Assembly: GCA_000349905.1 (NCBI GenBank)
Contig: KB722736.1
Coordinates: 302,609-366,608, forward strand
From: Volvariella volvacea V23
Lineage: Eukaryota; Basidiomycota; Agaricomycetes; Agaricales; Pluteaceae
DNA: 64,000 bases
Reading direction: 5' to 3'
Shown: piece by piece, positions 1-11,508 of the stretch
How the letters are laid out: every line of letters begins with the position of its first letter
Position numbering within the stretch: position 1 is the first letter of the stretch
Position numbers and translations under genes: made by a program
Notes under the pieces: model-generated
Databases searched by the model: none
Told to the model about the DNA's origin: nothing
The model's input: the letters and a program-made list of their open reading frames with translations, nothing else

Positions 1-7
1 CGAAAAG

Positions 8-1392
8 ACGTCTATTTCACCACATCAGCCACCAGCGAGACTCTATCTAAAGATCCTGTGTGGCTCGTTAGCATAGGTATGTCCTTACTATGAGCTTGAA
101 TGCCCGAATATTGGTTTAACCTTCACTCGTGTACGTGTTGGCAAACAGTTGGCACCTTGTTGGTGCTCGAGAGTGGTTTCACTTTTCTCATGACCCACAG
201 CACTTGGGTGTACCTTATCGATTGGTACGGGCTCGACCCTTACATTTTGCAAAACAATCCTGTGCCTTGGTCATATGCTATTTGTCCTGCAATCACGGGT
301 CTAGGTGTGCTTTCAATGTACTTTCCCTGAACTTTCTATCTAAATTTGTTTAATGTTCATTGCATGGGCTTGAAGTGGCAAGCATCGTTCAAGTATATCT
401 TGCATGGTGATTGACCCGCTATAAGGCGCTAGAGCCTGTTCTAATGATTCCAAAATTGAAGGAGAATATGGAGTCTCTCGTGCATGTCCCGGAAGGGCAG
501 CATCATTGCCCTAGTAATTATTGCGGTAAGCAGCATGTTACATACAGATCCCACCCCTTGTAACCCCTGATCCTAACAGCTCGCCTCCATCGAAGTGATC
601 CTATGCTTTGTTGTTACAGCTAAGGTCCTCAAGTTCTGTCTCAGAGTCACTGATCGCCCGTGACATACTAACTCGAACATGTGCATTGCTGTCACGGTAT
701 AGTTCCTCCAGAGCCAAGATCCGCAGCAAGTCACAGAAGGCGCCCATACAAACCTGGTACCAGTTCTCACATTTTCGGATGGATAAGTATATTGCTAACA
801 TAAGGTAACAGGCTTACCTTGTAGTTGGGTTTGCCTGTGATATCATTATCACATTTACCATGACCACGCTTGTACGTGTTATTATACTATACCCTTCTAA
901 ATTCGCATGTTCCCTTTCACTGACACTGGCACGCTGCTACCAATATCAATAGCTTTGGCGTGCTAAAGCTGCAGCCACTGGTGCCCTCAACAGCGAGATG
1001 AATGAGATCATCCTCAGGAGCTTTGAAACTGGCTTTGTGATCACTGCGGCTGCATTTGTGGCATTTATCCTCTTTTTTTGCAGCTCGGCCAATTCCCTTG
1101 GTTTGATTTTGTAAGCTCCTTTACTCTCTACTCCGGGGCACCCTTCGTTGTCAAGCTATATTTATTTTTGCTTTGCATCTCTAGGGTGTTTTCGATCAGC
1201 AGATTGTAGGTCGCTGCACTTGGTCTTTGTCTACTCATCTGATTGGCATGGCTTTTGCGAAACGCTGTCGACGGATGTAGGTATACAGTGACATTGCTGG
1301 CATCGCTCAATGGCCGCAGGCATTTGCCTGGCAATTGGATCGCGAACGAAAGCATTCTATCTATCGCTCAGTCAAATACACAACTCCATTAA
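8..1392 (+). CDS. DUF6534-like multi-pass membrane protein, 5' end outside window, probably decaying
   Basis: Reconstructed exons are 8-76, 149-304, 376-406, 462-525, 580 onward, about 812 onward, 953-1110, 1185-1205 and 1281-1392 (stop at 1390). They read as hydrophobic helices in the order expected for the agaricomycete DUF6534 family. Landmarks are a Y-V-Y-F/K-D-P-V-W-L loop, L-E-S-G-F-T-F-L-M-T-H in the third segment, V-Q-V-Y-L-A-W-R-I-W, C-D-I-I-I-T-F-T-M, F-E-T-G-F-V-I-T-A and a final L-L-A-S-L-N-G-R-R tail. Most borders are canonical and in phase. The loop at 580-811 could not be resolved: a stop follows the C-L-R-V-T-D motif, and the donor after L-V-R near 875-880 is poor. The gene may therefore be a recent pseudogene. 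The family's function is unknown; these are seven-helix-like integral membrane proteins. A close paralog lies at about 5000-6693. The family name is from memory of the motif pattern. Confidence 0.5.
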
Positions 1393-1590
1393 CGTACCAT
1401 TACGCATAAGCCCTTCTGACAAACGTGGACACCAAGGATGCTAAAGGTGGTGGCCTTTAATACATTTGGTTGTTCTATAAATTCTATTCTCGTTTTATCG
1501 TACTTAGCTTGAGAACAGATGTATTTCAATACTAGCAGGAAAATGTGATCGTATAATTGACATGCATCGTGTCGGGCGCTCACTTTGTCC

Positions 1591-1884
1591 ACTGCCATAG
1601 TTGACTTCGGCGATGGCGGCCTTATTGTGGCCTTCAATAACAACGATAGCGCCTTCAAACAGCCAAAATTGGTTTTACGCGGTTTTTGGGTATAACGCGT
1701 GGATATAATGCAGGTGTCTGGCGCATCGAGAAGCATCTTTATTTCTTGTGCGACCTCAAAAACACGTGCAGAGCAAATATCGTAGGAATTGGAAGTGCTC
1801 GCTTTCCGGTTTCGCGGAGCAACAGCGGCGGGTATTTTGGTAGAGGGTACCTCACACTCGCTGATTTTGATGATAATTCTGGAC
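1591..1884 (+). pseudogene. Decayed fragment of a PVL-type lectin (about two blades)
   Basis: Two reading frames in succession keep the lectin blade pattern. From 1591 one frame gives V-D-F-G-D-G-G-L-I-V-A-F-N-N-N-D, then P-K-L-V-L-R-G-F, and ends in a stop near 1696. A shifted frame then gives G-Y-N-A-G-V-W-R-I-E-K-H and F-L-C-D-L-K-N-T. The reading stops making sense after about 1884, and no start codon or flanking blades are present. The stretch F-G-R-G-Y-L-T-L-A-D-F most resembles F-G-Q-G-Y-L-A-L-A-N-F in the tail-anchored lectin at 11509-13477, so that type is its likely source. Broken by at least one frameshift and truncated at both ends. Confidence 0.75.
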
Positions 1885-2911
1885 ACCCCTCGTCGATGAA
1901 CTATGTTTCTTCTTTGCATTTTTAGGGTGCCCTTGTCCACCTTTCTCTACTCTGGACGGGTTTATTTGTGAAATGAAAACACCTGGGGATGATGCCACGG
2001 TGGCAAGGGTAAAAGCTCAAGTTGTACACCCTAGGAATTAAAGGTAGGCGTAGAATTGGACCTATTTCATTCCACGATGGACGTCGACTTGTACAGTACT
2101 TACATGCGGTCGGGAGTACCACTAGCAAAATTCAATGCCCTCCATTTTGCCTTGCGCCTACTCGGGAACTTTGGGACAACTTGCGGCGTCCTCTAATAAA
2201 ACCAGCGCAGGATACCTTATTGAATGTGTCTCTGTACTGAGCTACAGAATAGCAGAGCGTGTGAATGCCTTGCTTGCACGCCAAAATTCTTTACTGCAAA
2301 TGATTCGATGAAGATTTCCAAGTCCCCTGCGTCCTGGAGCTAAATGGTCAGCTCCAGAGGATGAATCCAGACCGCTTCTTTACTTGGGCTTCTTAATTTG
2401 CTTGAAAGCGTGCACGTTCACATGATTGATCATGAATCCAAAAGTGAATAACGTGTCGAAAAATAGGTTCTTTGTGATCTGGTGTAGTCTAGGCATTTTA
2501 AAGATAACCACTGCGATCGCTAATGAGTCAAAAGGGATCAGGAAAATGCACCAATAATGGAGCCGCATGGGTTCTAGCAACGTCAAGATATCGAGGTGGA
2601 TTATCAGGGTTGCTGTTCTTCCGGATGGGTACCCTCCGTTCAATTGTTTGTGGGGCAGGGTATATATACAAAATCAAGACGTACCGATCCAGAAGTAAGG
2701 TTAGCACCGTGTCCCGTGGACAATGTGTTCAACGTTCGATATCCAATGATCCTAGATGTTAAAAACTCTCCAACGGGCTTTCTAGTTTCCAATATAGTAG
2801 CATTCTAGGGTCTCGTCGTTGTGCCACAACTATCCTAGGATACGTTGTTGGAAAAGTCCTCTGATGGGGACAGTGGGCACTTAAAGAAGAATCACGGGTT
2901 TTCTGTGTTTG
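1885..2911. other. Gene-poor interval upstream of the first lectin
   Basis: No open frame here shows a recognisable domain or a plausible splice pattern. Short frames on both strands overlap each other and look like chance. The last part must contain the promoter of the lectin gene that starts at 2998. Confidence 0.5.
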
Positions 2912-2917
2912 TATAAA
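2912..2917 (+). promoter_or_regulatory. TATA-like element of the first lectin gene
   Basis: The motif tataaa lies 81 bases before the ATG at 2998. This is the usual distance in basidiomycete promoters with short leaders. Confidence 0.45.
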
Positions 2918-2997
2918 TGGGCTTTGGGTCTGAGGCATTCGTCGTTCAAGTCGTTCATCCCGGCTGATCTCTATACACGCAATTCCAACGTCAAAAA

Positions 2998-4259
2998 ATG
3001 ACAACACCTGGTCAAGGTTTGGGTAAGCAACACCCCTTCCTCATGCTTACTTGTGCTTACCAGGTTCTTATTGACTTGTAGCTCCTCCTACCCGCCGCAA
3101 GGGTTGCGCAGACATCATCGGTTTCGGTGACAAAGGCGTTTACGTCGTGCGCAATTCTATGAATCTCAGCCCACATCGAGTCATCGATGACTTCGGTTAC
3201 TCTGCCGGGAATTGGAGGACCGAGAAGCATCTCCGTCTCGTTGCAGATTTAACTGGAAATGGCCCAGGAGACATCGTCGGCTTTGGAAATAGCGGCGTCA
3301 TCATTTCCATAAACAACAATGACAACACCTTCCAAAAGTCCAAATTGGTCCTGAAGGACTTTGGATATGACGCCGGTGGTTGGCGCATCGACAAGCATCC
3401 TCGCTTCTTATTTGATCTTAGGAGGACAGGCCGAGCTGACATCATAGGGTTCGGCAATGCCGGTGTCTATGTATCGAAGAACAGTGGCAACGGCCATTTC
3501 AGTAGTGCCTCTCTTGCCCTCAACAATTTCGGCTACAACCAAAACTGGCGAGTTGACAAACACATCCGCGTCCTTGGTGATTCCAATGCCGACGGATGTC
3601 CTGATATTATTGGTTTTGGGGAGAGTGCGACTTACCTCTCGATGAACAACCGCGATGGGACGTTCGGACAACCCAAGAAAATCAGTGACACGTTCTGCTA
3701 TAGTAAAGGATGGCGGGTAGACAAGCACCCTCGCTGTGTTGCAGACTTGACGGGAGATAGGAGGGTGGACCTTGTCGGTTTTGGAGACGCCGGAGTGTAC
3801 GTCGCGCTCAATACTAGCAGCGGTGTCTTCCAAAAAGCCAAACTGGCTATCGAAGACTTTGGCTACAACAAAGGCTGGCGTGTCGACAGGCATCCGCGGT
3901 TCGTTGCTGATCTCACTGGCGATGGGCGTGGTGATATCATTGGCTTCGGGAATGCGGGTGTATATGTCTCTTACAACAACGGCGACGGCACCTTCAAGGC
4001 TCCAAAGCTCGTGATCAAAGATTTTGGATACGACGCAGGTGGATGGCGCGTCGATAAGCACCCAAGATTCGTAGCTGATCTTACGGGAGATGGGCGTGCT
4101 GACATTGTTGGCTTTGGCAATGCTGGAATTTACGTGGCCTTCAACAACGGGAAGGGAGAGTTTAGTCCTGTGCAAAGGATAGTCAACGACATGGGATATG
4201 ATGCGGGAGGATGGAGGGTAGAGAAGCATGTCCGCTACCCAGCTAACCTTTACGTTTGA
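2998..4259 (+). CDS. PVL-type seven-bladed beta-propeller lectin, copy 1
   Basis: Model join(2998..3022, 3082..4259), 400 residues; Psathyrella velutina lectin (PVL) is about 401. The start MTTPGQGL is followed by a phase-1 intron (gtaagc...ttgtag), then A-P-P-T-R-R-K-G-C-A-D-I-I-G-F-G. Seven repeats of about 55 residues each carry a W-R-x-(D/E)-(K/R)-H-x-R motif and a D-x-(T/R/N)-G-D-G-x-x-D-I-(I/V)-G-F-G turn, which resembles FG-GAP/integrin-type calcium loops. The protein ends R-Y-P-A-N-L-Y-V, matching the PVL C-terminus. All seven W-R-x-x-K/R-H motifs are intact. PVL binds N-acetylglucosamine and sialylated glycans; sugar binding here is inferred by family. There is no signal peptide, so it is probably cytosolic like other fungal fruiting-body lectins. 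Confidence 0.92.
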
Positions 4260-4999
4260 ATATGTACCGATTCTGTAGGCCTTTCGTTCCCATGTAGATC
4301 ACCTCGTGGGACCGATGCCAATGTTATTTTCCCGCGTTTTCTATATATCACCAGTCCCGTACTATGCCGGTAGGCAGCAGTGTAGTGCCAGTCGCGACTA
4401 GCGACCAAAGCCGAGTCGTGGACTTGATTTTGGAGACTTTTCAGCCACAAATCACGTGTTTCTTACACTCTCGTGACCTTTCGACCCTTGCCGGGAAGTA
4501 GTCAAGGTTTTCAGGTTGGATCGACAATCGGATGCCCGCCCACACGCGAGTATCCGACCTTGGCAACAACCAGTCACGACTAAGTCGCCGACTGGCACAA
4601 CACTGGTACTAAGTGACTACCATGTTCATCAACAACACCTAATATCCAAGCTGAAGTGTTAACTCTGTTACTGCAGCTAAAAGCGTAAACTCATCGCGTG
4701 GTGTGTCGCAATAGGCATGAGCAAATCTGGGCCTACAGATCGGACCACCGCGACTCATCAATTCGTGTACCTCGAAATAGCAACTTCGCCGTTTATTCAA
4801 ATGACGTTAATTGAAGTCGGTGTTAGGGTCTGTGCTACGAACGCCGTTGGTTGCGTAGTGCCGGGGTTGCGTTCGTGCCTGTCTTTGCTCTAAACTGGTA
4901 CTGATATGCATTGGCGCACTCGGTAAGCCGGGTGCTCTACTTAAATACAGGGCAGATTAGGCGGTGGTTGATTTTCAACCTCCATCTTGCTCTCATCCC
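4260..4999. other. Intergenic interval
   Basis: No coding pattern or repeat seen. It holds the 3' end of lectin copy 1 and the presumed promoter and first exon region of the next membrane-protein gene. Confidence 0.5.
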
Positions 5000-6693
5000 C
5001 TACGCACTGTGTGCGCTATGATCCAGAGGGGCATTATTTCGACGTGAGTGCAATAAATCCTTGGCTCGGTCCTGCTGAGTCATTGGCCCATACTAATTAT
5101 GTGCGGTTGATTGATTCTCATTTCGTTAGCCTAGGTGCTAAGGTTCGTGCTTCCCTATCACTCAGCACATATCTCTATTCCAAGAAATGTGACTCGATGT
5201 TTTTGTGCAGTTAATTGGGACTGCTCTCAGCTGGTGCCTCTATGGATGTTTAATGGTCCAATTTTGTAAGTAGTCCTCATGCGCAAGCTTCTGTAGCACC
5301 CATGCTAACGTATTGCTCCTTTGGGGGTCGGGTAAGTCGCATATTTCACCGCACCTGCTGCTAGCAGTACGCGATCCAAAGATCCTACTTGGCTCGTTAC
5401 CATAGGTACGACCTGAACTGCCCTACCGCCAGTTTCACCCCACTCACACATTGGGACACAGTTGGCATTTTGTGCGTGCTTGAGAGTGTTTTTACACTTC
5501 TCATGACCCATAGCACTTGGGTACACCTTGTCGATTGGTACGCGGTCGACATTCAGGTGGTGCTCAATAGCCCTGTACTTTGGTCATTTGCCATTTGTCC
5601 CGTGCTCACGGGTATAGGTATGTTGTCTATAGACCTTCTATCTGAACTTGTTTGATATATATGCGCGGTATTGGTTTGAAGTGGCAAGCATCGTTCAAGT
5701 ATTCCTTGCCTGGTATGTGGCTCCCTAAGGTGCTAGAGTCGGCCCTGATGACATTATAATTGAAGGAGAATATGGCATCTTTTTCACATGTCTTGGAAGG
5801 GCTACATCGTTGCCCTGGTAATAATTTTGGTAAGCAGCATGTATATGTCTAGGTCGTGCTTGCTGTAACCTCAGGTTCTCAATTATATATCAGCTTTCCC
5901 TAGCTGAGGTAGTCCTGTGTTTTGTTGTCGCAAATACTGTAAGGTTCTCAAGTTCTGCCTTGGAGTCGCTGGTGATACTAATTACCATCCATCACAATAA
6001 AGTTCTTTCAGAGTTATAATGACCTGCAAAAGATCCTCGAAGGCCTCCATAAAAACTTAGTACCTGTTCTTTCGTTCTCGCGCGGATGGATCTACCATTA
6101 ACACCAAGTAATACTAGGTGTACCTCGCACTTGCGCTTGTGTGTGATAGCGTTATCACGCTGACTATGATCACCCTTGTACGTATCGTGAGAGCATTTAA
6201 TTCCAGGTTAAAATACTCAGTTTTACTGGCACCGGCATGCTACTACTAATAACCACAGCTTTGGTGTGCCAAGGCTGAAGTCACGAGTACTTTCAAAAAC
6301 CGGATGAGAAAAATCATGCTCAAAAGCCTCGAAACTGGGGCAGTGATCACTACGGCTGCCTTTGCGACTTTTTTCCTCTTTCGATATGCCTCGGATACCT
6401 ACCTTGGTCTAATTTTGTAAGTCCCTATTCCCTTCACTCCCAGCTCGATAACCCTCCTCATTGATGAATTGTATTTTTTTTTTCATCCCTAGGGTATTCT
6501 CAATTAGCAGATTGTATGTCATTGCGCTTGTTTGCTTCCTGGTCGACTCTCATGACACTTGTGCCTGTGCAACGCTGTCAACGGTTGCAGGTATACGATG
6601 ACTTTACTGGCATCACTCAACAGCCGAAGATACATACCCGCTCGTGAAAATGAGCATATGAGCACTGTGGTTATCCCGAGTATTCCTACTTGA
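5000..6693 (+). CDS. DUF6534-like multi-pass membrane protein, second copy, start unresolved
   Basis: Exons recognised by alignment with the copy at 8-1392: up to 5142 (ending L-G-A-K), 5211-5265 (L-I-G-T-A-L-S-W-C-L-Y-G), 5337-5405, 5462-5617 (L-E-S-V-F-T-L-L-M-T-H), 5682-5712, 5766-5829 (R-I-W-H-L), 5894 onward, about 6118-6186 (C-D-S-V-I-T-L-T-M), 6259-6416, 6493-6513 and 6591-6693 (tail L-L-A-S-L-N-S-R-R-Y, stop at 6691). The helix order and the position of nearly every intron match the upstream copy. No in-frame ATG was found in the first exon. The loop between 5894 and 6117 contains stops in the aligned frame, so the gene may be non-functional or have an unseen exon. Function unknown. 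Confidence 0.5.
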
Positions 6694-6810
6694 TCTGCCC
6701 CAAACACGTTCTTTTCCATGTATACCCATCATACCCACGCTCCGCTCGATCCATTATGTAAATTGATCATATTAAATAAACCGGTGGATCTTCCAGCCAG
6801 CCACACAATA

Positions 6811-8459
6811 CTACCCATCAACACTAAGATCTTCAAAAGTCAGGCTTCGACTGGTATCAAAATCTTCGCTATCGCTTCCGCCATTATTTCCATTATCCGC
6901 TGCGACTTCCTCATCGCTGGTTTCCGCGCAGCGTACACCATCAACGACCATGTCCAGCTTATACAACATACGTTTCGCCCGAGGAGTGTCTCTGTTCCGA
7001 CAGCTTATCCTAACCTTGTCGATAAATCGATCGTGCTTGTAGTGTCTATGCATCTGGAAATCCTCTAGTGCCCGCGGAGTGATATCGTCGGCCTCGTCCA
7101 ACTTAAGTATGAGGACCTTCAGCCCAGGGAAAATGGTTCCCGCAAAGTCGTAACACGCTGGACAACCCAATAAGGGAGGTCGACAGTCGTCGCTAAAACC
7201 TTCGTTGCAGTAACAGATTTCATAGGGATGGGGAAAGATCTTGAGCATAGTAGAGCACAGCCGACCTCCCCCAAGCGAGAGCCTTGTAAGCGCACTCCCC
7301 TTGGAATGCACCTACGCGATCATCAAAAAATCGTCCATTAGGTGATCGCCTTCCCGATCTAATGAAAATCTGAAGCTTCTCTGGTGGAAAATTGTCGAGG
7401 AGATCGTAACACGGCTGCACTCTAATATGATACCGATCAGCCACTCAGTGCGGCTTGAATATGGGTTCCTCTGGCTTGCTAGGATCATAAACCTCGAAAC
7501 GGCTGCCATGATGGACCACCATCTTCAACTAAAGACGTGGAAAATCGTGAAAGATGGCGGAGTCGTACCAAATGCTAAATATGCGGGGTAGCAGTCCAGC
7601 AGAGTAGTAATTGAGGTCGATGTGCAATGTCCTGAGTGATGAGAGTTTGGCGGAGGAGAGCAAGGTAGCGCAGCAGCTGTAATACTCGTTGCTCAACTTG
7701 AAAAAAGTGAGGTGTGGCAAGGATATGTTAAGTTCCGGTGAGTTGACTTCGGGTTTGGATCTGGGTAGCACCGAGGTGAGCGCTCCGTCTAGAGTCAGAT
7801 ATTGAAGTTTGGTTAAAGTCGATAACACCCTTGAAGAACTCCACCGTCGATGGTAAAGACCCATTGTCCAAATTTCTGAGTATGAGCGTAGTGAGGTCGG
7901 GGCAAATAAACGCGTAGTTGAAGGGGCGACATCGACAAGTCCAAATCGAAATTGGTCATGAACTTGTATATATCAGAAAAGAAGCCTCTGTCGTAGCACG
8001 TGAAGGACCCGATTCTGTCCATTACTGCAACGAATAAGGGACATGTGATCTTCCAATAATCGGGAGGGACATCAGTGCATTCGATGAATATGCTGAGAGG
8101 AGCAGAGCGTGACCGACGAATGAGCTCAGAAATCCAGGCAGGCTTCGAGGTGGGGATAAAAAGCGATGTCCATAGAAGGGGTGATTGCAGAGCCAACTCC
8201 CTGAAGTGATACGACGCATTAGGATCGCCCTTAAAGGGGAGTGTATGTATCGATATAATTGTTTGCACTCGAACATGATTCGCAGCAGAATTTCTGCAGG
8301 AACGCGCATGATGGGCGCGAGTGCATTTCGACGGATTCGAAGTAGAGAGATACACTCCTGTGAGTCCGCCCGGGATATTTCATCGTCAATCTTCCTGCGT
8401 GCAGCCTCAACATCCTGGAATGTGCCATAAACGCCACTCGTTGTCAGTGGCAGGGACAT
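6811..8459 (-). pseudogene. F-box/LRR-type gene broken by several frameshifts
   Basis: The start at 8459 gives MSLPLTTSGVYGTFQDVEAA, then a coiled stretch and an F-box core R-N-A-L-A-P-I-M-R-V-P-A-E-I-L-L-R-I-M-F. This is the N-terminus of the large agaric F-box-like family. The frame must change near 8260 to reach F-R-E-L-A-L-Q-S-P-L-L-W-T-S-L (the family's H-W-R-x-x-A-L motif), again near 7910 for D-L-T-T-L-I-L-R-N-L and again near 7820 for L-T-K-L-Q-Y-L-T-L-D-G. Leucine-rich pieces continue to an acidic tail ending near 6811. No convincing intron explains all the changes; one looks like an extra C in a run of C. An intact gene with odd introns cannot be fully excluded. Confidence 0.55.
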
Positions 8460-9077
8460 GAATACGTGAAAACTTGATTAATAATCTCTGGAACAATGTC
8501 ATTGACCTTTCCTATGCGACATTCGTGGTATGTGCCTTGCTCGGGGAGGTCTGTGCTGTTGGGTGCTCTTAACCTGGTTGCCAGCGGTAGAGTCACGAGC
8601 CACGGCTGTAACCGCGAATTGTCACATCATGTGATGGCGCGGTGGCGCTATGTCACGCGTTATATTTCTCGTCCTTTCACGTCGACGTCGGAGAGTCTTG
8701 AGGTGGCAATGACAACGGGAATTTCAATACTTAATAGATTTCGATACACCCAATCCGAATTGAAATCCAGGGGGACGTTTGATATGCAAGGAAGTAACAG
8801 TGACTAGACCTTGCCACTCGCAGTGCCAATTGACTCTCAGCGTAAGTATTCCCATGTACAGAACACATGCTGAATAAAGTAGCGGGGGTGCGTAATTACT
8901 TAGTGTCACCTGGTATTGAGGAATGAAAATATGCACACAACATCCGAGTCATCAAATTTACACGAATGTGTAAAACATTTCAGTCGGAAGGTCTCTTCCA
9001 GATCTAGAGTGGGCGCACTGGCACCGCTGGCGGTAGTATCTGCTACAGCTAGACAATTTTGTTAGTGGATATTCGAT
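8460..9077. other. Intergenic interval
   Basis: Only overlapping short frames without family features. It separates two minus-strand F-box remnants and should contain the former promoter of the first. Confidence 0.45.
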
Positions 9078-10552
9078 TCACAGGGTAGCGATAGCTGTCC
9101 TACCTGAAAACGCTATTTCCCAGATTGTCATCTTCTTGTCTAAGAATCCTGTTCCCCAAGCCATTTTGAGCTCTAATGATTTCATAGCACATCTTCTGAT
9201 AGAGACATTCTCTCTGATGGACGATATACGCCGGTCAAATTCTTCCGAGTTCATGGTACCAGGAAGACTACTTTCTGGAGTATTCAGTTGCAACCATTGG
9301 ATTTGGAACCGTTGTAGCTTGGGCATTCCGGCGACGCAACTGAGAAGGTGCTGACATCGTTCAACCGTAAGGTCCTAGCCGGTAGGTGTGGCGATGTTGA
9401 GAGTCATAAGCCTACTGAAAGCTGACAGACTGGCCAGGTTGATAGATCAATCGTTATACCCTCTTGACTCGAATCCATGACACCAAAGTCCAGGACTCCA
9501 GGGTAAGACGGAGTGATGTGAGCGAGGTCACATGGTGAGGGAGGACTTGTGGTAAGAAGGGTCTCGAAAGGGCGATGCAATGACGAATGAAGCATTCTAG
9601 TTCAGATAAGCCACTGTAAGATGCGAGATAATCTGCAAGCATATCGGAAGGGTCGTATTGCAGGATAAGGTGTGTGAGGTGCGCATTGGAGTTTGTGAGC
9701 GTCACCCATAAAGGATTAAGGTTGGTTTCAGATGTATGGTGTAGCTTGATAGTACGCATGCTAAGTTCTTTGAGGTACGGAAGCTTTGGTAAAATGGGTG
9801 CGGATGACGACGAGGGTGATAGGCGGGAGAGATTTCCGTGGACTTTGATTTTCTCAACAGCGAGTTTATCCAGTTGCGGTGGGAATAATTCCTCCCATGT
9901 GCAGACAATAGATGACGAAGTACCTATGAGCGATATGGAGCGAATACTTGGATTTTGCAGGACAACATCCCCCATTAGTGATGACTTGAGTTGATCTGGC
10001 CCATGGCCACCCCGAGATCCGCCATGACTGCGGGCGTGAACCTGTAACTCTTGCAAGTTGAACGTCAGTTGAGATGATAGAAGCTGCACTAGATGGAGCG
10101 CCCGTGGTATGTTCCACTGGATTCCATTGAGCCTGCCTCCCGTGGCTTGATGAATGGTATATAACAGTTTATCTGTAAGGGCATGATAGATTGACCTCAC
10201 AAGTCCTGTCTTAATCCTAGTATCATACCAGTTGACCTCAAGGCGTTTCAAAGACATATATCTCCTAATCTTGCCCCAAAACTGTTGAAGCTGATTAACA
10301 AGGTTCTGTGTGGCTTCTGGCATATCGAGTGAACAAAGAGTTCAGGCGATGGGATGTGAAGCGTAGAGCAAGGATGTCACGTTTAGCTAAACTTGGTGAT
10401 TGTAGGGTGATGTAGTGCTGGATTTCGAAAAGTATTTCATTGGCGCAGCGCTCAATAGGTGAGATGGGGCTGCCAGTATCTTCCATGGCGGGTTCAAGTT
10501 GTGAGTGTAATTCAGCACCCGTACTTAGAAGCTCAGATCTGTGGCTGTGCAA
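9078..10552 (-). pseudogene. Second F-box/LRR-type gene, frame-disrupted
   Basis: The start at 10552 leads to the F-box-like segment I-S-P-I-E-R-C-A-N-E-I-L-F-E-I-Q-H-Y and R-F-T-S-H-R-L-N-S-L-F-T-R-Y, the N-terminal pattern of agaric F-box proteins. About ten residues later a stop occurs. A frame overlapping it at 10323-10295 continues as a 289-residue leucine-rich stretch to 9454. The C-terminal part then continues in other frames (F-G-V-M-D-S-S-Q-E near 9500, M-P-K-L-Q-R-F-Q-I-Q-W near 9320) and ends at 9078. The 870-base uninterrupted middle suggests recent decay, or one or two unidentified introns. Its likely former role was a substrate adaptor of an SCF ubiquitin ligase. Confidence 0.5.
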
Positions 10553-11508
10553 AGGCTGCTACCTTAGTGCAACGCGGTAAGAGGGAGTTGTATCACAGCC
10601 TCGCGGCTATAATTTGCTGTGGGTATAGCACACCGGTAGAAAAGTGGTGAACCAACCAGTAGCAAGATGGGAGTTTGAAGAGTTTGGCCTTTGCGAACGT
10701 CGGGAATTTAGCCTACTAGAGGACTCGAGACAAAAAAAGACAAGCAGTAGTCACAGCACGACCATTCTAGTCACACTTTCGTTTGGTCGGCCACCCTTTC
10801 CAACGTGCATATCCTTGGCCAACTCAACCCCTCTTGGAGTTGAGCATTGCCTATGGGGAACTGCCATTGAGCAATATAAAACAAAAATGAGAAACAAGTT
10901 CCTCAAGGGCAAAGTCGTATTTATTATTTCTCCATGCTATCTGCTTTTTCCGCCTTTCCCCAACGGTTATTGCGATGCATCGGACGCGACTTACAACTAG
11001 GTCGCCATTCCCACCTGAAGTCAAGTGTGGTAACGATTTCAAGCTGAGTGCTGATATCTGACCTGAAGGGGGCTGATTTAAGGTTATGCTAGTTGAACAA
11101 ATAAGTTTGAGGGACAGAAACTCGTATCATGGATCGGGCTCGGAAATATGGTACCTTATGCAGATACTTGCCCAGTAAGTAACGGCCCTGCATCAACCGT
11201 CGGAGACTCTTAACGTCCATCCATCAAGCCTTTCTTTGTCCTATTACGGGTATGCTCCAGGGTCTTATCGTCACGGGTTCATTTTGGAAGTCGGCGTCAA
11301 AAAATCGCCCGACCCATTCACTTACCACATCATGATAACAGCCGTCACCTTTGACAGCAAGTATCGAAGGGCAGTGAATGACGAGTCCAGTCGTATCCAC
11401 ATAAATAGTCTTTTGGTCTACGTTGGCTGGTTTCCTTCTGGTTTTCTTCTAGTCGCAATACGCTACAACCCCCCACAAGCGACTCCCAAACCCTGAAAGA
11501 TAACAACA
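10553..11508. other. Intergenic interval with promoter of the tail-anchored lectin
   Basis: No coding signal. A cataaatag sequence near 11402, about 105 bases before the ATG at 11509, is a possible TATA element. The rest shows nothing recognisable. Confidence 0.4.

Noticed and set aside
1389..1940. A 183-codon minus-strand frame
   Set aside because: It is antisense to the plus-strand lectin relic, and no motif of its own was seen.
3408..4229. A 273-codon minus-strand frame inside lectin copy 1
   Set aside because: Mirror of the repetitive lectin coding sequence; long antisense frames are expected from the biased repeat codons. Similar shadows occur in all lectin copies, including the plus-strand frame at 17909-19165.
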